Shown: piece by piece, positions 34,101-49,100 of the stretch
Numbering within the stretch: the first letter of the stretch is position 1
Layout of the letters: every line of letters starts with the position of its first letter
Source: Manis javanica
Lineage: Eukaryota > Chordata > Mammalia > Pholidota > Manidae
Direction of reading: 5' to 3'
Assembly (NCBI RefSeq): GCF_040802235.1
Contig: NC_133156.1
Span: 184,338,351 to 184,402,350, forward strand
DNA: 64,000 nt
Translations under genes and position numbers: made by a program
Notes under the pieces: generated by a model
The model's input: the letters and a program-made list of their open reading frames with translations, nothing else
Database searches by the model: none
What the model was told of the DNA's origin: nothing

Positions 34101-37100
34101 CATTATGGTTACTAGACTGCCCCCCTTACCAAGTCCCCCCCCCCCAAACCTCATTACAGTCACTGTTCATCAGCGTGGTAAGATGCTGTAGACTCACTAC
34201 TTGTCTTCTCTGTGTTGCACATCCCTCCCTACACCCCCCCATTATATATGCTAATCATAAGGCCCCCTTTCTTTTGACCTGCCTTTATACCTCCCTTCCC
34301 ACCCCTCCTGTCCAGTCCCTTTCCCTTTGGTAACCGTTAGTCCATTCTTGGGTTCTGTGATTCTGCTGCTGTTTTGTTCCTTCAGTTTTTCTAGGTTCTT
34401 ATACTCCACATGTGAGTGAAATCATTTGGTACTCGTCTTTCTCCACCTGGCTTATTTCACTGAGCATAATACCCTCTAGGTCCATCCATATTGTTGCAAA
34501 TGGTAGGATCTGCTTTTTTCTTAGGGCTGAGTAATATTCCATTGTGTATATGTACCACATCTTCTTTATCCATTCATCTACTGGTGGACATGTAGGTTGC
34601 TTCCATATCTTGGCTATTGTAAATAGTTCTGCAATAAACATAGGGGTGCACCAGGAATTCCTGGGTCAAATGGTATTTCTATTTTGAGCTTCTTGAGGAA
34701 GCTCCATACTGCTTTCCACAATGGTTGAACTAATTTGCATTCCCACCAGCAGTGTAGGAGGGTTCCCCTTTCTCCGCAACCTTGCCAACATTTGTTGTTT
34801 GTCTTTTGGATGGTGGCGATCCTTGCTGGTGTGAGGTGATATCTCATTGTGGTTTTAATTTGCATTTCTCTGATGACAAGCGACATGGAACATCTTTTCG
34901 TGTGTCTGTTGGCCATCTGAATTTCTTCTTTGGAGAACTGTCTGTTCAGCTCCTCTGCCCATTTTTTAATTGGATTGTTTGCTTTTTGTTTGTTGAGGTG
35001 CGGGAGCTCTTTATATATTTTGGATGTCAACCCTTTATTGGATCTGTCATTTATGAATATATTCTCTCATACTGTAGGTACCTTTTTGTTTTATTGATGG
35101 TGTCCTTTGCTGTACAGAAGCTTTTTAGCTTGATATAGTCCCACTTGTTCATTTTTGCTTTTGTTTCCCTTGCCCGGGGAGATATATGTTCATGAAGAAG
35201 TTGTTCATGTTTACATCCAAGAGATTTTTGCCTTTGTTTTTTTCTAAGAGTTTTATGGTTTCATGACTTACATTCAGGTCTTTGATCCATTTCGAATTTA
35301 CTTTTGTGTATGGGGTTAGACAATGATCCAGTTTCATTATCTTCCATGTAGCTGTCCAGTTTTGCCAACACCAGCTGTTGAAGAGGCTGTCATTTCCCCT
35401 TTGTATGTCCATGGCTCCCTTATCGTATATTAACTGACCATAAATGTTTGGGTTAATATCTGGGGTCTCTATTCTGTTCCACTGGTCTGTGGCTCTGTTC
35501 TTGTGCCAGTACCAAACTGTCTTGATTACTATGGCTTTGTAGTAGAGCTTGAAGTTGGGGTGTGAGATCCCCCCAACTTTATTCTTCCTTCTCAGGACTG
35601 CTTTGGCTATTTAGGGTCTTTGGTGTTTCCATAGGAGTTTTTGAACTATTTGTTCTAGTTCGTTGAAGAATGTTGTTGGTAATTTGATAGGGATTGCATC
35701 AAATCTGTATATTGCTTTGGGCAGGATGGCCATTTTGACGATATTAATTCTTCCTAGCCAAGAGCATGGGATGAGTTTCCATTTGTTAGTGTTCTCTTTA
35801 ATTTCTCTTAAGAGTGTCTTATAGTTTTCAGGGTATAGGTCTTTCACTTCCTTGGTAAGGTTTATTCCTAAGTATTTTATTATTTTTGATGCAATTGTGA
35901 ATGGAATTGTTTTCCTGATTTCTCTTTCTATTAGTTCGTTGTTAGTGTATAGGAAAGCCACAGATTTCTGTGTGTTAATTTTGTATCCTGCAACTTTGCT
36001 GTATTCGATATCAGTTCTAGTAGTTTTGGAGTGGAGTCTTTAGGGTTTTTTATGTACAATATCATGTCATCTGCAAATAGTGACAGTTTGACTTTTTCTT
36101 TACCAGTTTGGATTCCTTGTATTTCTTTGTTTTGTCTAATTGCCGTGGCTAAGAACTCCAGTACTATGTTGAATAACAGTGGGGATAGTGGGTATCCCTG
36201 TCTTGTTCCTGATCTCAGAGGAAAAGCTTTCAGCTTTTCACTGTTTAGTATGATATTGGCTGTGGGTTTATCATATATGGCCTTTATTATGTTGAGGTAC
36301 CTGCCCTCTATACCCATTTTGTTGAGAGTTTTTATCATGAATGTATGTTGAATTTTGTCGAATCCTTTTTCAGCGTTTATGGAGATGATCATGTGGTTTT
36401 TGTCCTTTTTGTTTATGTGGTGGATGACGTTGATGGATTTTCGGATGTTGTGGCATCCTTGCATCCCTGGGATGAATCCCACTTGGTCATGGTGTATGAT
36501 CCTTTTGATGTATTTTTGTATTTGGTTTGCTAATATTTTGTTGAGTATTTTTGTATCTAAGTTCATCAGGGATATTGGTCTGTAATAATTTTCTTTTTTG
36601 GTGAGGTCTTTGCCTGGTTTTGGTATTAGCTTGATGTTGGCTTCATAGAATGAGTTTGGGAGTATTCCCTCCTCTTCTTTTTTTTGGAAAACTTTAAGGA
36701 GAATGGGAATTATTTCTTCTCTGTATGTGTGATAAAATTCTGAGTAAATCCATCTGGCCTGGGGGTTTTGTTCTTGGGTAGGTTTTTGATTACCACTCAA
36801 TTTCTTTGCTGGTAATTGGTTTGTTTAAATTTTGTGTTTCTTCCTTGGTCAGTCTTGGAAGGTTGTATTTTTCTAGGAGGTTGTCCATTTCTTTCAGGTT
36901 TTCCAGCTTCTTAGCATATAGGTTTTCATAGTAGTCTCTAATAATTCTTTGTATTTCTGTGGGGTCCGTCGTGGTGTTTCCTTTCTCGTTTCTGATTCTG
37001 TTGATGTGTGTTGATTCTCTTTTTCTCTTAATAAGTTTGGCTAGAGGCTTATCTATTTTGTTTATTTTCTCAAAGAACCAGCTCTTGGTTTCATTGGTTT

Positions 37101-40100
37101 TTTCTAATGTTTTATTTTTCTCAATTTTATTTATTTCTTCTCTGATCTTTATTATGTCCCTCCTTCTGCTGACTTTAGGCCTCATTTGTTCTTCTTTTTC
37201 CAATTTTGATAATTGTGACGTCAGACTATTCATTTGGGTTTGTTCTTCCTTCTTTAAATATGCCTGGATTGCTATACACTTTCCTCTTAAGACTGCTTTC
37301 ATTGCATCCCACAGAAGTTGGGGCTTTGTGTTGTTGTTGTCATTTATTTCCATATGTTGCTGGATCTCCATTTTAATTTGATCATTGATCCATTGACTGT
37401 TTAGTAGCGTGTTGTTAAGCCTTCATGTGTTTGTGAGGCTTTTTGCTTTCCTTGTACAATTTATTTCTAGTTTTATACCTTTGTGGTCTGAAAAGTTGGT
37501 TGGTAGAATTTCAATGTTTTGAATTTACTGAGGCTCTTGTTGTGGCCTAGTATGGTATGTGGTCTATTCTGGAGAATGTTCCATGTGCACTTGAGAAGAA
37601 TGTGTATCCTGTTGCTTTTGGGTGTAGAGTTCTATAGATGTCTATTAGGTCCATCTGTTCTATTGTGTTGTTCAGTGCCTCTGTGTCCTTACTTATTTTC
37701 TGTCTGGTGGATCTGTCCTTTGGAGTGAATGGTGTGTTGAAGTCTCCTAAAATGAATGCATTGCATTCTATTTCCTCCTTTAGTTCTGTTAGTATTTGTT
37801 TCACATATGCTGGGGCTCCTGTGTTGGGTGCATATATATTTATAATGGTTATATCCTCTTGTTGGACTGAGCCCTTTATAATTATATAATGTCCTTCTTT
37901 ATCTCCTATTACTTTCTCTGTTTTGAAGTCCATTTTGTCTGATACTAGCACTGCAACACCTGCTTTTTTCTCCCTATTGTTTGCATGAAATATCTTTTTC
38001 AATCTCTTGACTTTTAGTCTGTGCATGTCTTTGGGTTTGAGGTGAGTCTCTTGTAAGCAGCATATAGATGGGTCTTGTTTTTTTATCCATTTTGTTACTC
38101 TGTGTCTTTTGATTGGTGCATTCAGTCCATTTACATTTAGGGTGATTATCAATCGGTATGTACTTATTGCCATTTCAGGCTTTAGATTCGTGGTTACCAA
38201 AGGTTCCAGGTTACTTTCCTTACTATCTAAGAGTCTAACTTAACTCACTATGCTGTTACAAACACAATCTAAAGGTTCTTTTCTATTTCTCCTCCTTTTT
38301 CTTCCTCCTTCATTCTTTATATATTAGATATCAAATTCTGTACTTTTTGTCTATCCCTTGATTGACTTTGAGGATAGTTGATTAAATTTTGCATTTGCTT
38401 CGTAATTAGCTGTTTTACTTCACTGTGTTTTTATTACCTCTGGTGACAGCTATTCAACCTTAGGAACACTTCCTTCTATAGCACTCCCTCAAAAATAGAC
38501 TGTAGAGATGGTTTGTGGAAGGTGAATTCTCTCAGCTTTTGCTTATCTGGAAATTGTTTAATCCCTCCTTCAAATTTAAATGATAATCTTGCCAGATAAA
38601 GTAATTTTGGTTCCAGGCCCTTCTGCTTCATGGCATTAAATACATCATGCCTCTCCCTTCTGGCCTGTAAGGTTTCTGCTGAAAAGTCTGATGTTAGCCT
38701 GATAGGCTTTCCTTTGTATGTGATGTTATTTCTCTCTCTGGCTGCTTTTAGCAGTCTGTCCTTATCCTTGATCTTTGCCATTTTAATTACTGTATGTCTT
38801 GGTGTTGTCTTCCTTGGGTCCCTTGTGTTGGGAGATCTGTGGATCTCCATGGCCTGAGAGACTATGTCCTTCCCCAGATTGGGGAAGTCCTCAGCAACTA
38901 CCTCCTCAAAGACAATTTCTATCCCTTTCTCTCTCTCTTCTTCTTCTGGTATCCCTATAATGCAAATATTGTTCCTTTTGGATTGGTCACACAGTTCTCT
39001 CAATATTCTTTCATTCTTAGAGATCCTTTTTTCTCTCTGTGCCTCAGCTTCTTTGTATTCCTCTTCTCTAGTTTCTATTTCATTTATTGTCTCCTCCACT
39101 GTATACAACCTGCTTTTAATACCCGCCATCGTGCTCTTCAGCGATTGGATCTCCGACCTGAATACTTTCCTGAGTTCTTGGATGTCTTTCCATACCTCCT
39201 TTAGAATGTTGATGATTTTTATTTTGAACTCCCTTTCAGTAAGAGTCACGAGGTCCATATCATTTAAATCTTTCTCGGGAGTTGTATTAATTATTTTACT
39301 CTGGACAAGGTTCCTTTGGCGTTTCATGTTTGTATATGGCGCCCTCTAGTGTCCAGAAGCTCTTCTGGAGTTGCTCAGCCCCTGAAGCAATGTTGGGGGT
39401 CGCAGGGGAGCGGTACTGGTGCCTGGGTGTAGGAAAGAGCTGTTCCCCACCTCCTGGCTCCTGTGCCTGTCTACACTGCCTGAGCCAGTGGGCCAGTCAC
39501 ACAGGTATAAGCTTTTGTCCCAGAGCAGCCAGATATGGATCCCTGCTTTCCACAAGCAGCCAGAATCCCAGTCTCCCCAGGAACCCACCTGTATTAACTT
39601 TCCAACCTAGTAGTCATTCGAGTCTCATGAAAGCACCATGAAATGTAGGTTTGTGCTCCCAGAGCAGATCTCTGGAGCTAGGTATTCAGCGGACCCAAGC
39701 CTTCCACTCCCTCCCTGCTCCGTTTCTCTTCCTCCCGCCGGTGAGCTGGGGTGGGGGAAGGGCTGGGGTCCCTCAGAGCCACAGCTCTGGTACGTTAGCC
39801 CGTTTGCTGAGGTCTGCTCTTTTCTCCAGGTGTGTGCAGTCTGACGCATCCTCTTTCCTGTTGCTCTCTCGGGATTAGTTGTGCCAATTAAATTTTCTAA
39901 TTGTGTCCGGTTTTAGGAGGAAGCCTCTGTCACTCCTCTCATGCCGCCATCTTTAATCCTACTCCTCTATGAAGTTCTACAAATAAATCTGTTAACTTTA
40001 TTTAGTATTTCATAAACTTTTAATTAAGTAATGTTTCTTTTATCCCATCCCTATTTAGCATCCTGCAAAATAGTGTTCTCTTCTTGTGGTTTGGGGATTT

Positions 40101-43100
40101 TGACATTTCAAGTACCTACAAAGTGTTAGAAGGTATTTGAAGTGATGGTTTTAAGCTTGGTGCTCTGCTCTTTGGAGAGATGATTAAAATAAGGGAATAA
40201 CCTTCAAGGAATTGCTGTTGGATTGGAGGAAACAATGACTACACATGCAACAGGTGTAGGTGATAATACACGTACTTTGTTTATTGCCATTTTATAGACA
40301 GCAAGAGGAATAAATAGAAATTCAGTGACTGGTTAGGCCAGGAAAATTACAGGTAATGGAGCAAAACTCTTATGTTGAGGAATAGTGCCAGGTAGTAGAG
40401 AATTACTGCATTGTAAGGTATACCACTGATGGCATTTACCCAACAGTGAATGGAGTCTTAAATAGGTTGAGAGCTACTGTCAGAAAGGTTTAGTGCCAGG
40501 AAAAGAAACCAAAGAAGAGTGGAGGCAGAAGAGTTCCAAAATAGTATATTGTATTGGATAAAGTCTGCAAAAGTAGAAAAAGGTCATTCATTCTTAGAAC
40601 TGCAGAGAGAAATTAATTGCATGTGGTATAAATAAATCATTAGAGTAGTTGCATATATGAAGACAGAAGGACCTGAGTTTGTGTTGAGGAGGAGGGCATG
40701 TATACCAATGAAAGAGAGTATTGTGGAATGAAGTCCCAGATATAGTTGAAATGTTGAATTCTAGAGCTGCAGTTCTGGACCAAAAGCTACAGAGTTATTG
40801 CAGGGTGTCCATTGATTGATTCGTACTCTTAAGCATTGTCTGTAAATTGAATAAAAATTGTTCCAGGTCATTGGATAATAAAAATTAACGCACCATTGTG
40901 TGGGATCCTCAAAATATTTTGATGTTAACAAAAGGTTCTGGATTTATAAAGTTGAGGAATCACTTAATCAAAGAGTTACAAGGAGTAAAGGCTGACTTCA
41001 GGGAAGTAGTATGTGAAATGTGTTTTTCTATTTTGGATTTATATGGAAGGATTAGGCACCCTGGAATGGGTTTGCCCTGAGAGAAGGGGCTGTGTCTTGG
41101 AAAACGTGTGGTTCCTGGGGCATTCGATGAGCTTTCTCTGGTCCTTGAAAATCTGGGAGAGAGGGTGTAAATCTTACCATGGGCTGTACTCATATCTGCA
41201 GCGAGTCCCCAGGTGAACAGTCTTTGGCATGTTGGAACAAGTAGGAAGGTTAAGAGGGTCTGTAAAGCATTAATTATACTGTTAAATAAATATGAAGGCT
41301 TGTCTTGCTAATGGGTTTCAGCCCTGGACAAGTTCACTTTATGGATTCAGTGGAGATGAAAAAAAAAATGACGGTGGAACATTCTTGGGGTGAAAGGGTT
41401 ATACCCAACTTTATTCCCGCAGTGGCAGGCCTATCACTAGAATCCCACCCGGTCAGAGCAAGTCTGCATGTAGCAAGCTGGGTCTTTGCCACTGGGCCTC
41501 TCTACCCCCCCTGCAGCCATCTGTCCTTGGAGTTGCCACCACTCCAGTCTCTGCTCTCCTGCAGCCATCCAGAGCACTGGGTGGAGCTCTTTATGTAGAG
41601 TCAGTGACAATGTATTGCCCACACGTGTGTAGTGAGCAAGCTGACCAGGGCCAGGTGAGAACTGGCCATAGGAACCTTCACTTTCTCCACAAGGCTTCAA
41701 CTCTGTAAAGTGAAAGTCTACCAAACATAAGAAGGAAGCAGATTTTAAATAATTTAAAAAATGCAAATAATTGAAATTCCTCATTGTCCACTCCATGTAA
41801 TTTTTTCTTTGTTTTTAGGATTGTAGAAAATATTCTTTTAAGTAATATTTCATGTTTTAAAGGAATCTTACCTGTAGAATATGCCTCCATAATAATTATG
41901 GTGTTGAATATATTTCTGACAAGCATCTAGTTGATGCTATAATTTTAGTTGCAGCATTGTTTCAATTTATGAATAGTTAGAAAAACCTCACTCAATAGGG
42001 AAATGGTTAGGTAAAATAAGATAAATCTATTATGGAGTAGTATGCAGCCATTGAATAGGGTAGATGTGTGTGTAGTGACGTAAACAGATCCCCATCATCT
42101 TAAGTAAAATAAAAAGTACGGAACAGTATATATAGTGTCATCACATTTATGTGTTTGAAAATGCACCTTCTAAAACCATGTACATCTAGATGTTCATGTA
42201 TGTAGGAAAATTTATAGCTGAAGGACTGGGACAGTTGGTATGAGAGTAATGGTGGTTATCTACTCTGTGTGAAGGTAGATAGAGGAGATTATCACAATTC
42301 TGTAGGATTTGTGGAATTTGAATCTAATGATGTTAATGAGTTAATTGAAACTTGCATTATAAGAAAAATTTAATGAACGTTAAGTGGCATTGTAGATAGA
42401 TTTTGATTCAGAAAGTAAAAAATTTAGGCAATGAATTTGTACACTTATCACTGATGAATTACAATGTTTAAGGTCTCAAAATACCTTGTCAAGTGAAAAA
42501 ATATGTAAAAGCAAAATTTATTCATAAAGGACATAAATTCATCCAGGCATAGGAACTTAAACGATTTGATTAGTCAGCTAAGTTGTATTTGGTTTTCATT
42601 TCAATAAAGTTTTAATAGTTTTTACTTAACAACTGGATTGCTTTCAACCAGGTGTGCCAAGTCTATGATCCATGTTGTCTGAATATTTTGTTAAGCAAGG
42701 TGCTCATAAGTGTTTCTGTATCATTGAATTTAAGTTGCAATTTTCTGAGAATGATGCTTGTAGGTGCAAGGATCCACTTCAGTTAGGGAGCTGTTACTCT
42801 AAGTAGATTCCATTAATAAGAAAACTTAGGTTTTGGGAAGACATGCTGATTTGGGAGCAGAAAAATCACCTGTGCTTCCTACAACACTGTGTGGTATTGG
42901 GGCAATTACTGAAGAGCAGTGGAGAATTGATTTTTAGGTTGTTAGAATTACTTTAAGCAGAACTGTTTATGGAGAGTTGATAAGACAAGTGGAAGACCTG
43001 AAATAGGGATCGTTCTAGTGATTTCTGCTCTAATAAAGCACTGTTTTGTGTTATGAATGCCTCCCTTGTGAATATGCCCTGCATGCCTGATTGGTTATTT

Positions 43101-46100
43101 GTCATTGTATTTTCCCAGCTACCCCAGTATTTACAGATAACGCACTAATCTCAACTGGTGGACTGCTGCGGGTCAACAGTCTTTCAGGGAGCTAGTCTAT
43201 AAAATTTATAGATCCAGGTTCTCTTTTACCTGCCCTTTTCCTAACCAGGAATGACTTGGGTTGATCCCTTTTTTTACTTCTCCCAGCTCTGTTACTTTGA
43301 TCTTAGGAAATTTCTCTACATGTGTCATCCTTTTCTTCCTTTTGGCTCCTGCCCAGTTATGTAAGAAGAAATGTTGCTTGAGTTTTAGTACTCTTCCTTT
43401 TCCTTTTCCTTTGTTCCAACAGTGAACCAAAAAATGACAATAATTATTATGCATAATCATAGTGCTTCCTATCAAGAAAAAAGCAGTTTCTGAATTGGAG
43501 CATGATATATGTTATTTCATTGCACCTAAGATGCCACTGATTGGGAAATGCACCCTTATTATAGACCACAAGGAAAGAAAATATGAATGTCTTAAAATCA
43601 GTGTTGTCAGTATTTAGAGCCCTGAAAGTAGTCTGAAGATGCTTTCAGACAATTAAAGGCTAAGTGATCTGATTATCCTTACCTTAAACCAGTGATGAAT
43701 CTTAGTATCACTAATAGGGGACCAGCAGACAACTAAAATAGATAACGTACATGAAAATAATTCTTGCCTTCCATTTTTAACCTACTCAGTCAAGCCTTTA
43801 GATCTATTGTCCAGTTTACAGGAAATACAAGGAATAGAGGAACTAGTTAGACTACACTATATGGAAACAAGACACAGCCAGAAGATAACATACTCAGCAA
43901 GAAAATTGGCCCTGGAATGTCAAAAGTCAGTGTCCTGAGGAAAACAGGGCAGTTGGGGAGGCCATTCTAGATTCAGAGATACTTTTGAGGCATAACAATC
44001 AAATGTGAGGTGTGATCCTATATTATATTCAAGAATGAGCAAATCAGTTTATAGAAGACTTTTTTTTTTAAATAATAGGGAAATTTGAACATGAACATTG
44101 TATTAGATGGTCTTAGAGCATTATTTGATTAGGTGTGATGATAATACAGTTTTGGAGAAAAATGGCCTCATATTTTATGTTACTTTGCTTTTATTCTGTT
44201 AAGCAATAAAATAAAATAAAAGCAATTTGCTTTTATTCTGTTGGAAATAATAAGGCTCTTCACCAGGTTTCCAGTTTTAATTTGGTAGATACAATGTAGA
44301 CAGAACAAAATCAAAATCATGGAAATAGAACAAAGAAATAAAGCCCAGAAGAGTCTGTAGAAGTATTAAAAAGTGTTACATTCATCAGGAATGTATCTAA
44401 GGCAGTCAGAGAAGAATCTTCAGAAATCATAGCACATCATGCTAAAGGGCACTGTAGATGTCTTTAAATGTCAGAGGTAGGAAATATATGACCCTTGTGC
44501 TATCACTTCCCACTTCTAGTAATAGCTGTTACTAATCAATGATGGCTTTCCTTCCTGTTCAGGAAACGGCTACTGAATCTCTTTACAGTCACTACCAGTT
44601 AAATAACTTATTGGCATTTCTTGTGAAATCTACTTTAATGTCTCTCAGCCAGACCCATCCTTTTGCAGAAGGGAAAGCTGAAGCAGGGTGGTATAGTGGA
44701 AAGGTTTGAGGACAAACAAGAGTTAAAAAATCACAGGCTTTCCAGTGCCAGGAGTACTTTTTAAAAATGAGCTAACAAATGGTTAATGTGAGTTTTGTTA
44801 GTTTATCACATAGTTAACAGTTCTAAAAGTTTGTTTGGAGATGGGTATTGATTTAGAAGACCTCTTTCCCTGTGAAATTATATGCAAGATTTCAAGATTC
44901 ATATAGTGAGTCAGTGTAAACCAAGGAGGTTGAAGTTAGGAATAGTATTAGGCTTGGATGCTATTGTTGAGTTACATGTATTGGATTTAATGTGGCATCA
45001 CTCTGAATTTTCTTTTTAAAGATGTTTTGAACCTCTAATTTGTTTTAAAAGCAATTGGTTTTATGTTAACATTTGAGGTTTTTTTTAGTTAGTATTTATT
45101 TATTATGTTTAATTTTTATTTTTCTATATATAGTACTTTTACCATCAGATTACCATCAGAATTATGTCTTAAAAGAAGAAAGATATTTTAGTATGAGTTT
45201 TTCTGGATGAGCTGCATTATTGGGGTTTGGCAGCCCTGGACTTCCTCTTCAAGACTAACTAGAGCACCTCAGACTGCAAGCAGTTCTTAACAGTGTAACA
45301 TGTTAATGACTTTAAGTAAGCTAGATTGTGTCCTCTAGCAGTTTATTTAGCTGTTGCCTGTGACAGTGGTGGAGAGTAGACTAGTTGAGAATCAGTGTTC
45401 TTTGGCACATTTATAGTATTTTGGGAAAAGATTTATAATCTATGTACATACTGTCTTTTAATGATCTAATTGAAATAATTGGGATTGATAGTTTTCTGTA
45501 TGTGTTTAATCTTTATTAGATGTCAGTGATCCATGGTAGGAAAGAGTGTCAAACACATAAAGCTTTGATTTACACCCAGGTTATTGGTTTACTTTGTTCA
45601 TATTACAGATACTTTATAAAGGAACAGCAGAAACAACAAGAACCCCAGACCTTGTGCAGGGCTGTGGTGCTGTCAAAATGGGATGCTTATATATACATGA
45701 TAACTTAAAAATATTTGCAGGTGTAGGTTTTTTTTTCTTGAATGTAAGTGAAATGTACAATTTCTCTATGTCTTTGGCCTTGTTCTACCCTTTTTGGGAA
45801 AGTTCAGACAGTTGTTTCTGGTGATTTTGGGTTCCAGTTTTGGATTTCTTTTCTGGTTTTTGAAGAGCATGATAGTTTACTTGAAAAAATTGCATTGTAC
45901 TAATGGTGATCATACATATTTTGATGGCTTTGTCGTTAGATATTAACAATGTGGTTGATATGCCTAAAGAGGACCAAACTCAATAGTAATACAGATATCT
46001 TTTCAAATGGAAATGAAGACTAGTCATTCTGGAGTTCCATTCCACAGAATTAATCTAATCTCCTTTTGAATCAGTGACATTATAGTGTAATATTAAGAAA

Positions 46101-49100
46101 AAGGAAAGTTCTTTCATAAATAAGCAACTTGAACTTATATCTCTGTATTTTGGTCTTCAGTTTTTATACATTTAAGCTGCATGCTCTTTGGCTAAGGGCA
46201 GTCATGGAAGGCATCAGATAATTTCCATGCTGCTGTTCCTAAATGTGGATTTCCTTTACCTGTGTTCTACTACCTCTTTGCTGTTTTGGTTCACATTGTA
46301 CTCATCCTTTTTATTCTAGTTTTGCTTTTTCAAATGTGTGCTCCTTTTTAATAAATTCTCAATAGTTGTTAACATTTTAGTTTTTTGTTTTCTGCTAGTG
46401 TCTGCTAAACAAGTGATTCAAGCCATTTTCTCTTAAGATGATTATATATATTTTTAGTCCATTTTTGCCTTTCTTAAATAGGTTGTATTTTTCACATCAT
46501 TGATATTTGTAAGTTATTTATTCCTGTTATGGATAGCATGATCATTGTAAGTAAGAAAAGTGATTCATTCCATCTGTATAGTTTTATAGAACCTGTATGT
46601 TGCCTAAATACTTATGAAAATGTTTTCCTTTAAACATAATGTGCAGTATATAGGTCATAAACCACAAAATTGTTGATTGATTTTTTAAATTAAATTTTCC
46701 TTGACAAAATGGCAGTGATGAAAGATAAGTGATCAGCGTTATAAGCTTCATTGAAACTAAGCATTTGACATATTTGTTTTAGTCTTTGACACTTATGAGA
46801 AATTCCCCTTTATAAAAGTTTCACTGCCTTTAAATAATTTTAAGTGAGGATTTCTCTCTTTTTTAAAGATGGACTCTAGGTTCACATTTTTACATATCTT
46901 AGACATAATTATGCAAATGAGATTTTGTCATAATTATGTCAATTTAACCAGAATTTTCTTTTCTTTATTGCAGGTATATTTGCTTACTTAAACTACCATG
47001 TTCCTCGCACAAGACGAGAAATCTTGGAGACTCTGATTAAAGGCCTTCAGCGACTAGAGTACAGAGGATATGATTCTGCTGGTATTTCTTTTTAAAAAAC
47101 TACAGATTTTGCATGCTTCTTGAATCTATTTGATTTTTTTTTCATTTAAAAAAATTTTTAGTTAATTATTTAGTAATGTGTGTTTTTTTGTTTTGGGTAA
47201 ATCTAAAATCTGAAGAATTTTTGGTTTATGTTTGAAAGGTTTGTTTATGTAATTTCAACAGTATTTTCATTTATGCCTAGTATTATTTCTTGTGTGTATG
47301 TTTTTTTGTTAAGAATGTTACTATAAAAATTTAATCACATGGGGACATTTTCATGGTAGAGCAAAGTTCTTGAAGGCTTTGCTTTATAAATTATCTTTTT
47401 TCTTTCCTGTAACTTTAATATCTTTTTTTTCCATGGATTCCTTGCTTTTGTCACATAAACTTGCCTGAGATTTTTCTGTCTTAAGTAAATGACAAAGCAG
47501 ATAAAAATAATTTCTTGTCAACTTTATGTTCTACTCTAGTTCCTTACCTTAACTGTGTCAGGGGTCCCCAAGACTACCCCTAGTTTTGGTGATTCCCTAG
47601 GAGGACTCAGCATATATTTTCATGCCTGTGATTTATTATAATAAAAAAATACAGCAAAGGGGAAAAGCACTTGGGGCAAAATCTGGAGGAAACCTAGCAT
47701 AAGCTTCTAAGAGTTCTCTCCCACTGAAGTCACATAATGTGCACTCAGTTCCTCCAGCCAGTTGTGACAACATGTGTGAAATATTGTATATCAGGGAAGC
47801 TCATTAACCACTCAGTGCCAAAGGTTTTTTACTGGGGACTGGTCATGTAGGCACCCTCTGATTAACAGAGACCAAAATTTCAGACTCCTGGAAGGAAAGC
47901 AGATACTCAGCATGTGCACTTTGTTTGCACAAGCAGTTGAGGTGCAGTGGGTCATTCTTAATCAGTTAGGGTGGTGGTAACCCTTCTAAAACCCAGGTTC
48001 CCAGATGTCAGCCAAGGGCTGACTTTGCAGGGAGCCCTTTCTAAGGATAGCTATGTTAGGCCTGCTGTGTTAACTTTTTTCTGTACTTTTAACATGGCCA
48101 GATGTTATGGGCGTTTATCTTCCATGACTTTCCTCAGTTAATAGAAAGTTGATTACTCAAGATCTTTGCTCTTCAAATTCTCTCCTTCCTTAGCTTCTCT
48201 GACATCACAGTTCTCTTCCTAACTTGCTGATTCTTTTCTGTTTGTTTTGGGAGCTCCTGTTCTTCCACCTGTTGTTCAAATATTAATGTTCAAGATTTTT
48301 TTCTGGGGCTCACTTTTCTTAATTTGTATCTTCATGTGTGAGCTCTGACTTCATCAACCTCCTATGTGCTGGTGACTTACAATCCAGATGTATTTCCCAA
48401 GCTGCAGACCTGTATTTCCACCTGCCTCCTAGAAGTTTCCCCCTGGCTAATCCATGATACTGTAAACTTTGCACATTCAGAATTGCATTGAATATATTCC
48501 AGTTCTCACCTTACTCCCCACTTTATTCTTTCTGTGTTGCTTCATATACAATCATTCAGCCCAGACTGTTCCTACTTTCCCTCATTATGTTCAGTCAGTG
48601 CTGATCTCCACATCACTGATTTCTGTCTTCATTAGCACCCTTTGGTTCAGGCCTTGCCTCATTTTGCTTTGCTGTAGCTGTATTTCCTGACAGCTGGTTT
48701 CTTACATTTCTTCCCTTCAACCTATTCTCTACTCTGTTTCCAGAAAATTTTCTAAATGCTCTTGCCATGTGAATTCTCTACTTGACACTATTCAGTGCTT
48801 TTCTAATACCTTCAGGGTAACTTTTTAAAATTCCTTAGGAACTTAAGAAATGTGTTCCCTGACATTCCTTCTTTATTTCCTCTCTGAGGTGGATACCCAT
48901 CTTGTGAATTTTTCCACTGTGTTGCAGTTGCAACCCAACTTGTGGTACTGTTACTATAACCTAAGGCCACACTGTATTGTAATTATTTTTTCCCTTTCTG
49001 TCTTCTCAAGAGATAATAGAAATTTGAGGATATGAACTGAGTTATTTTCATTTTTGTCTCTAGCAGCTGCCATAGTTCTTGACATATAATAGATTTCAGT

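Larger units (their letters stand above)
34051..39965 (-). mobile_element. Full-length LINE-1 copy 2, antisense in GFPT1 intron 1
   Basis: A 5.9-kb L1 on the minus strand: 5' end at about 39,950 ('aagatggcggcatgag'), short GC-rich 5' UTR, open ORF1, ORF2 broken into a few long pieces, 3' UTR, and A-tail seen as the T-run at 34051-34062. A 13-bp duplication with one mismatch flanks it. Longer open pieces than copy 1 suggest a younger insertion or weaker decay. Confidence 0.92.
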
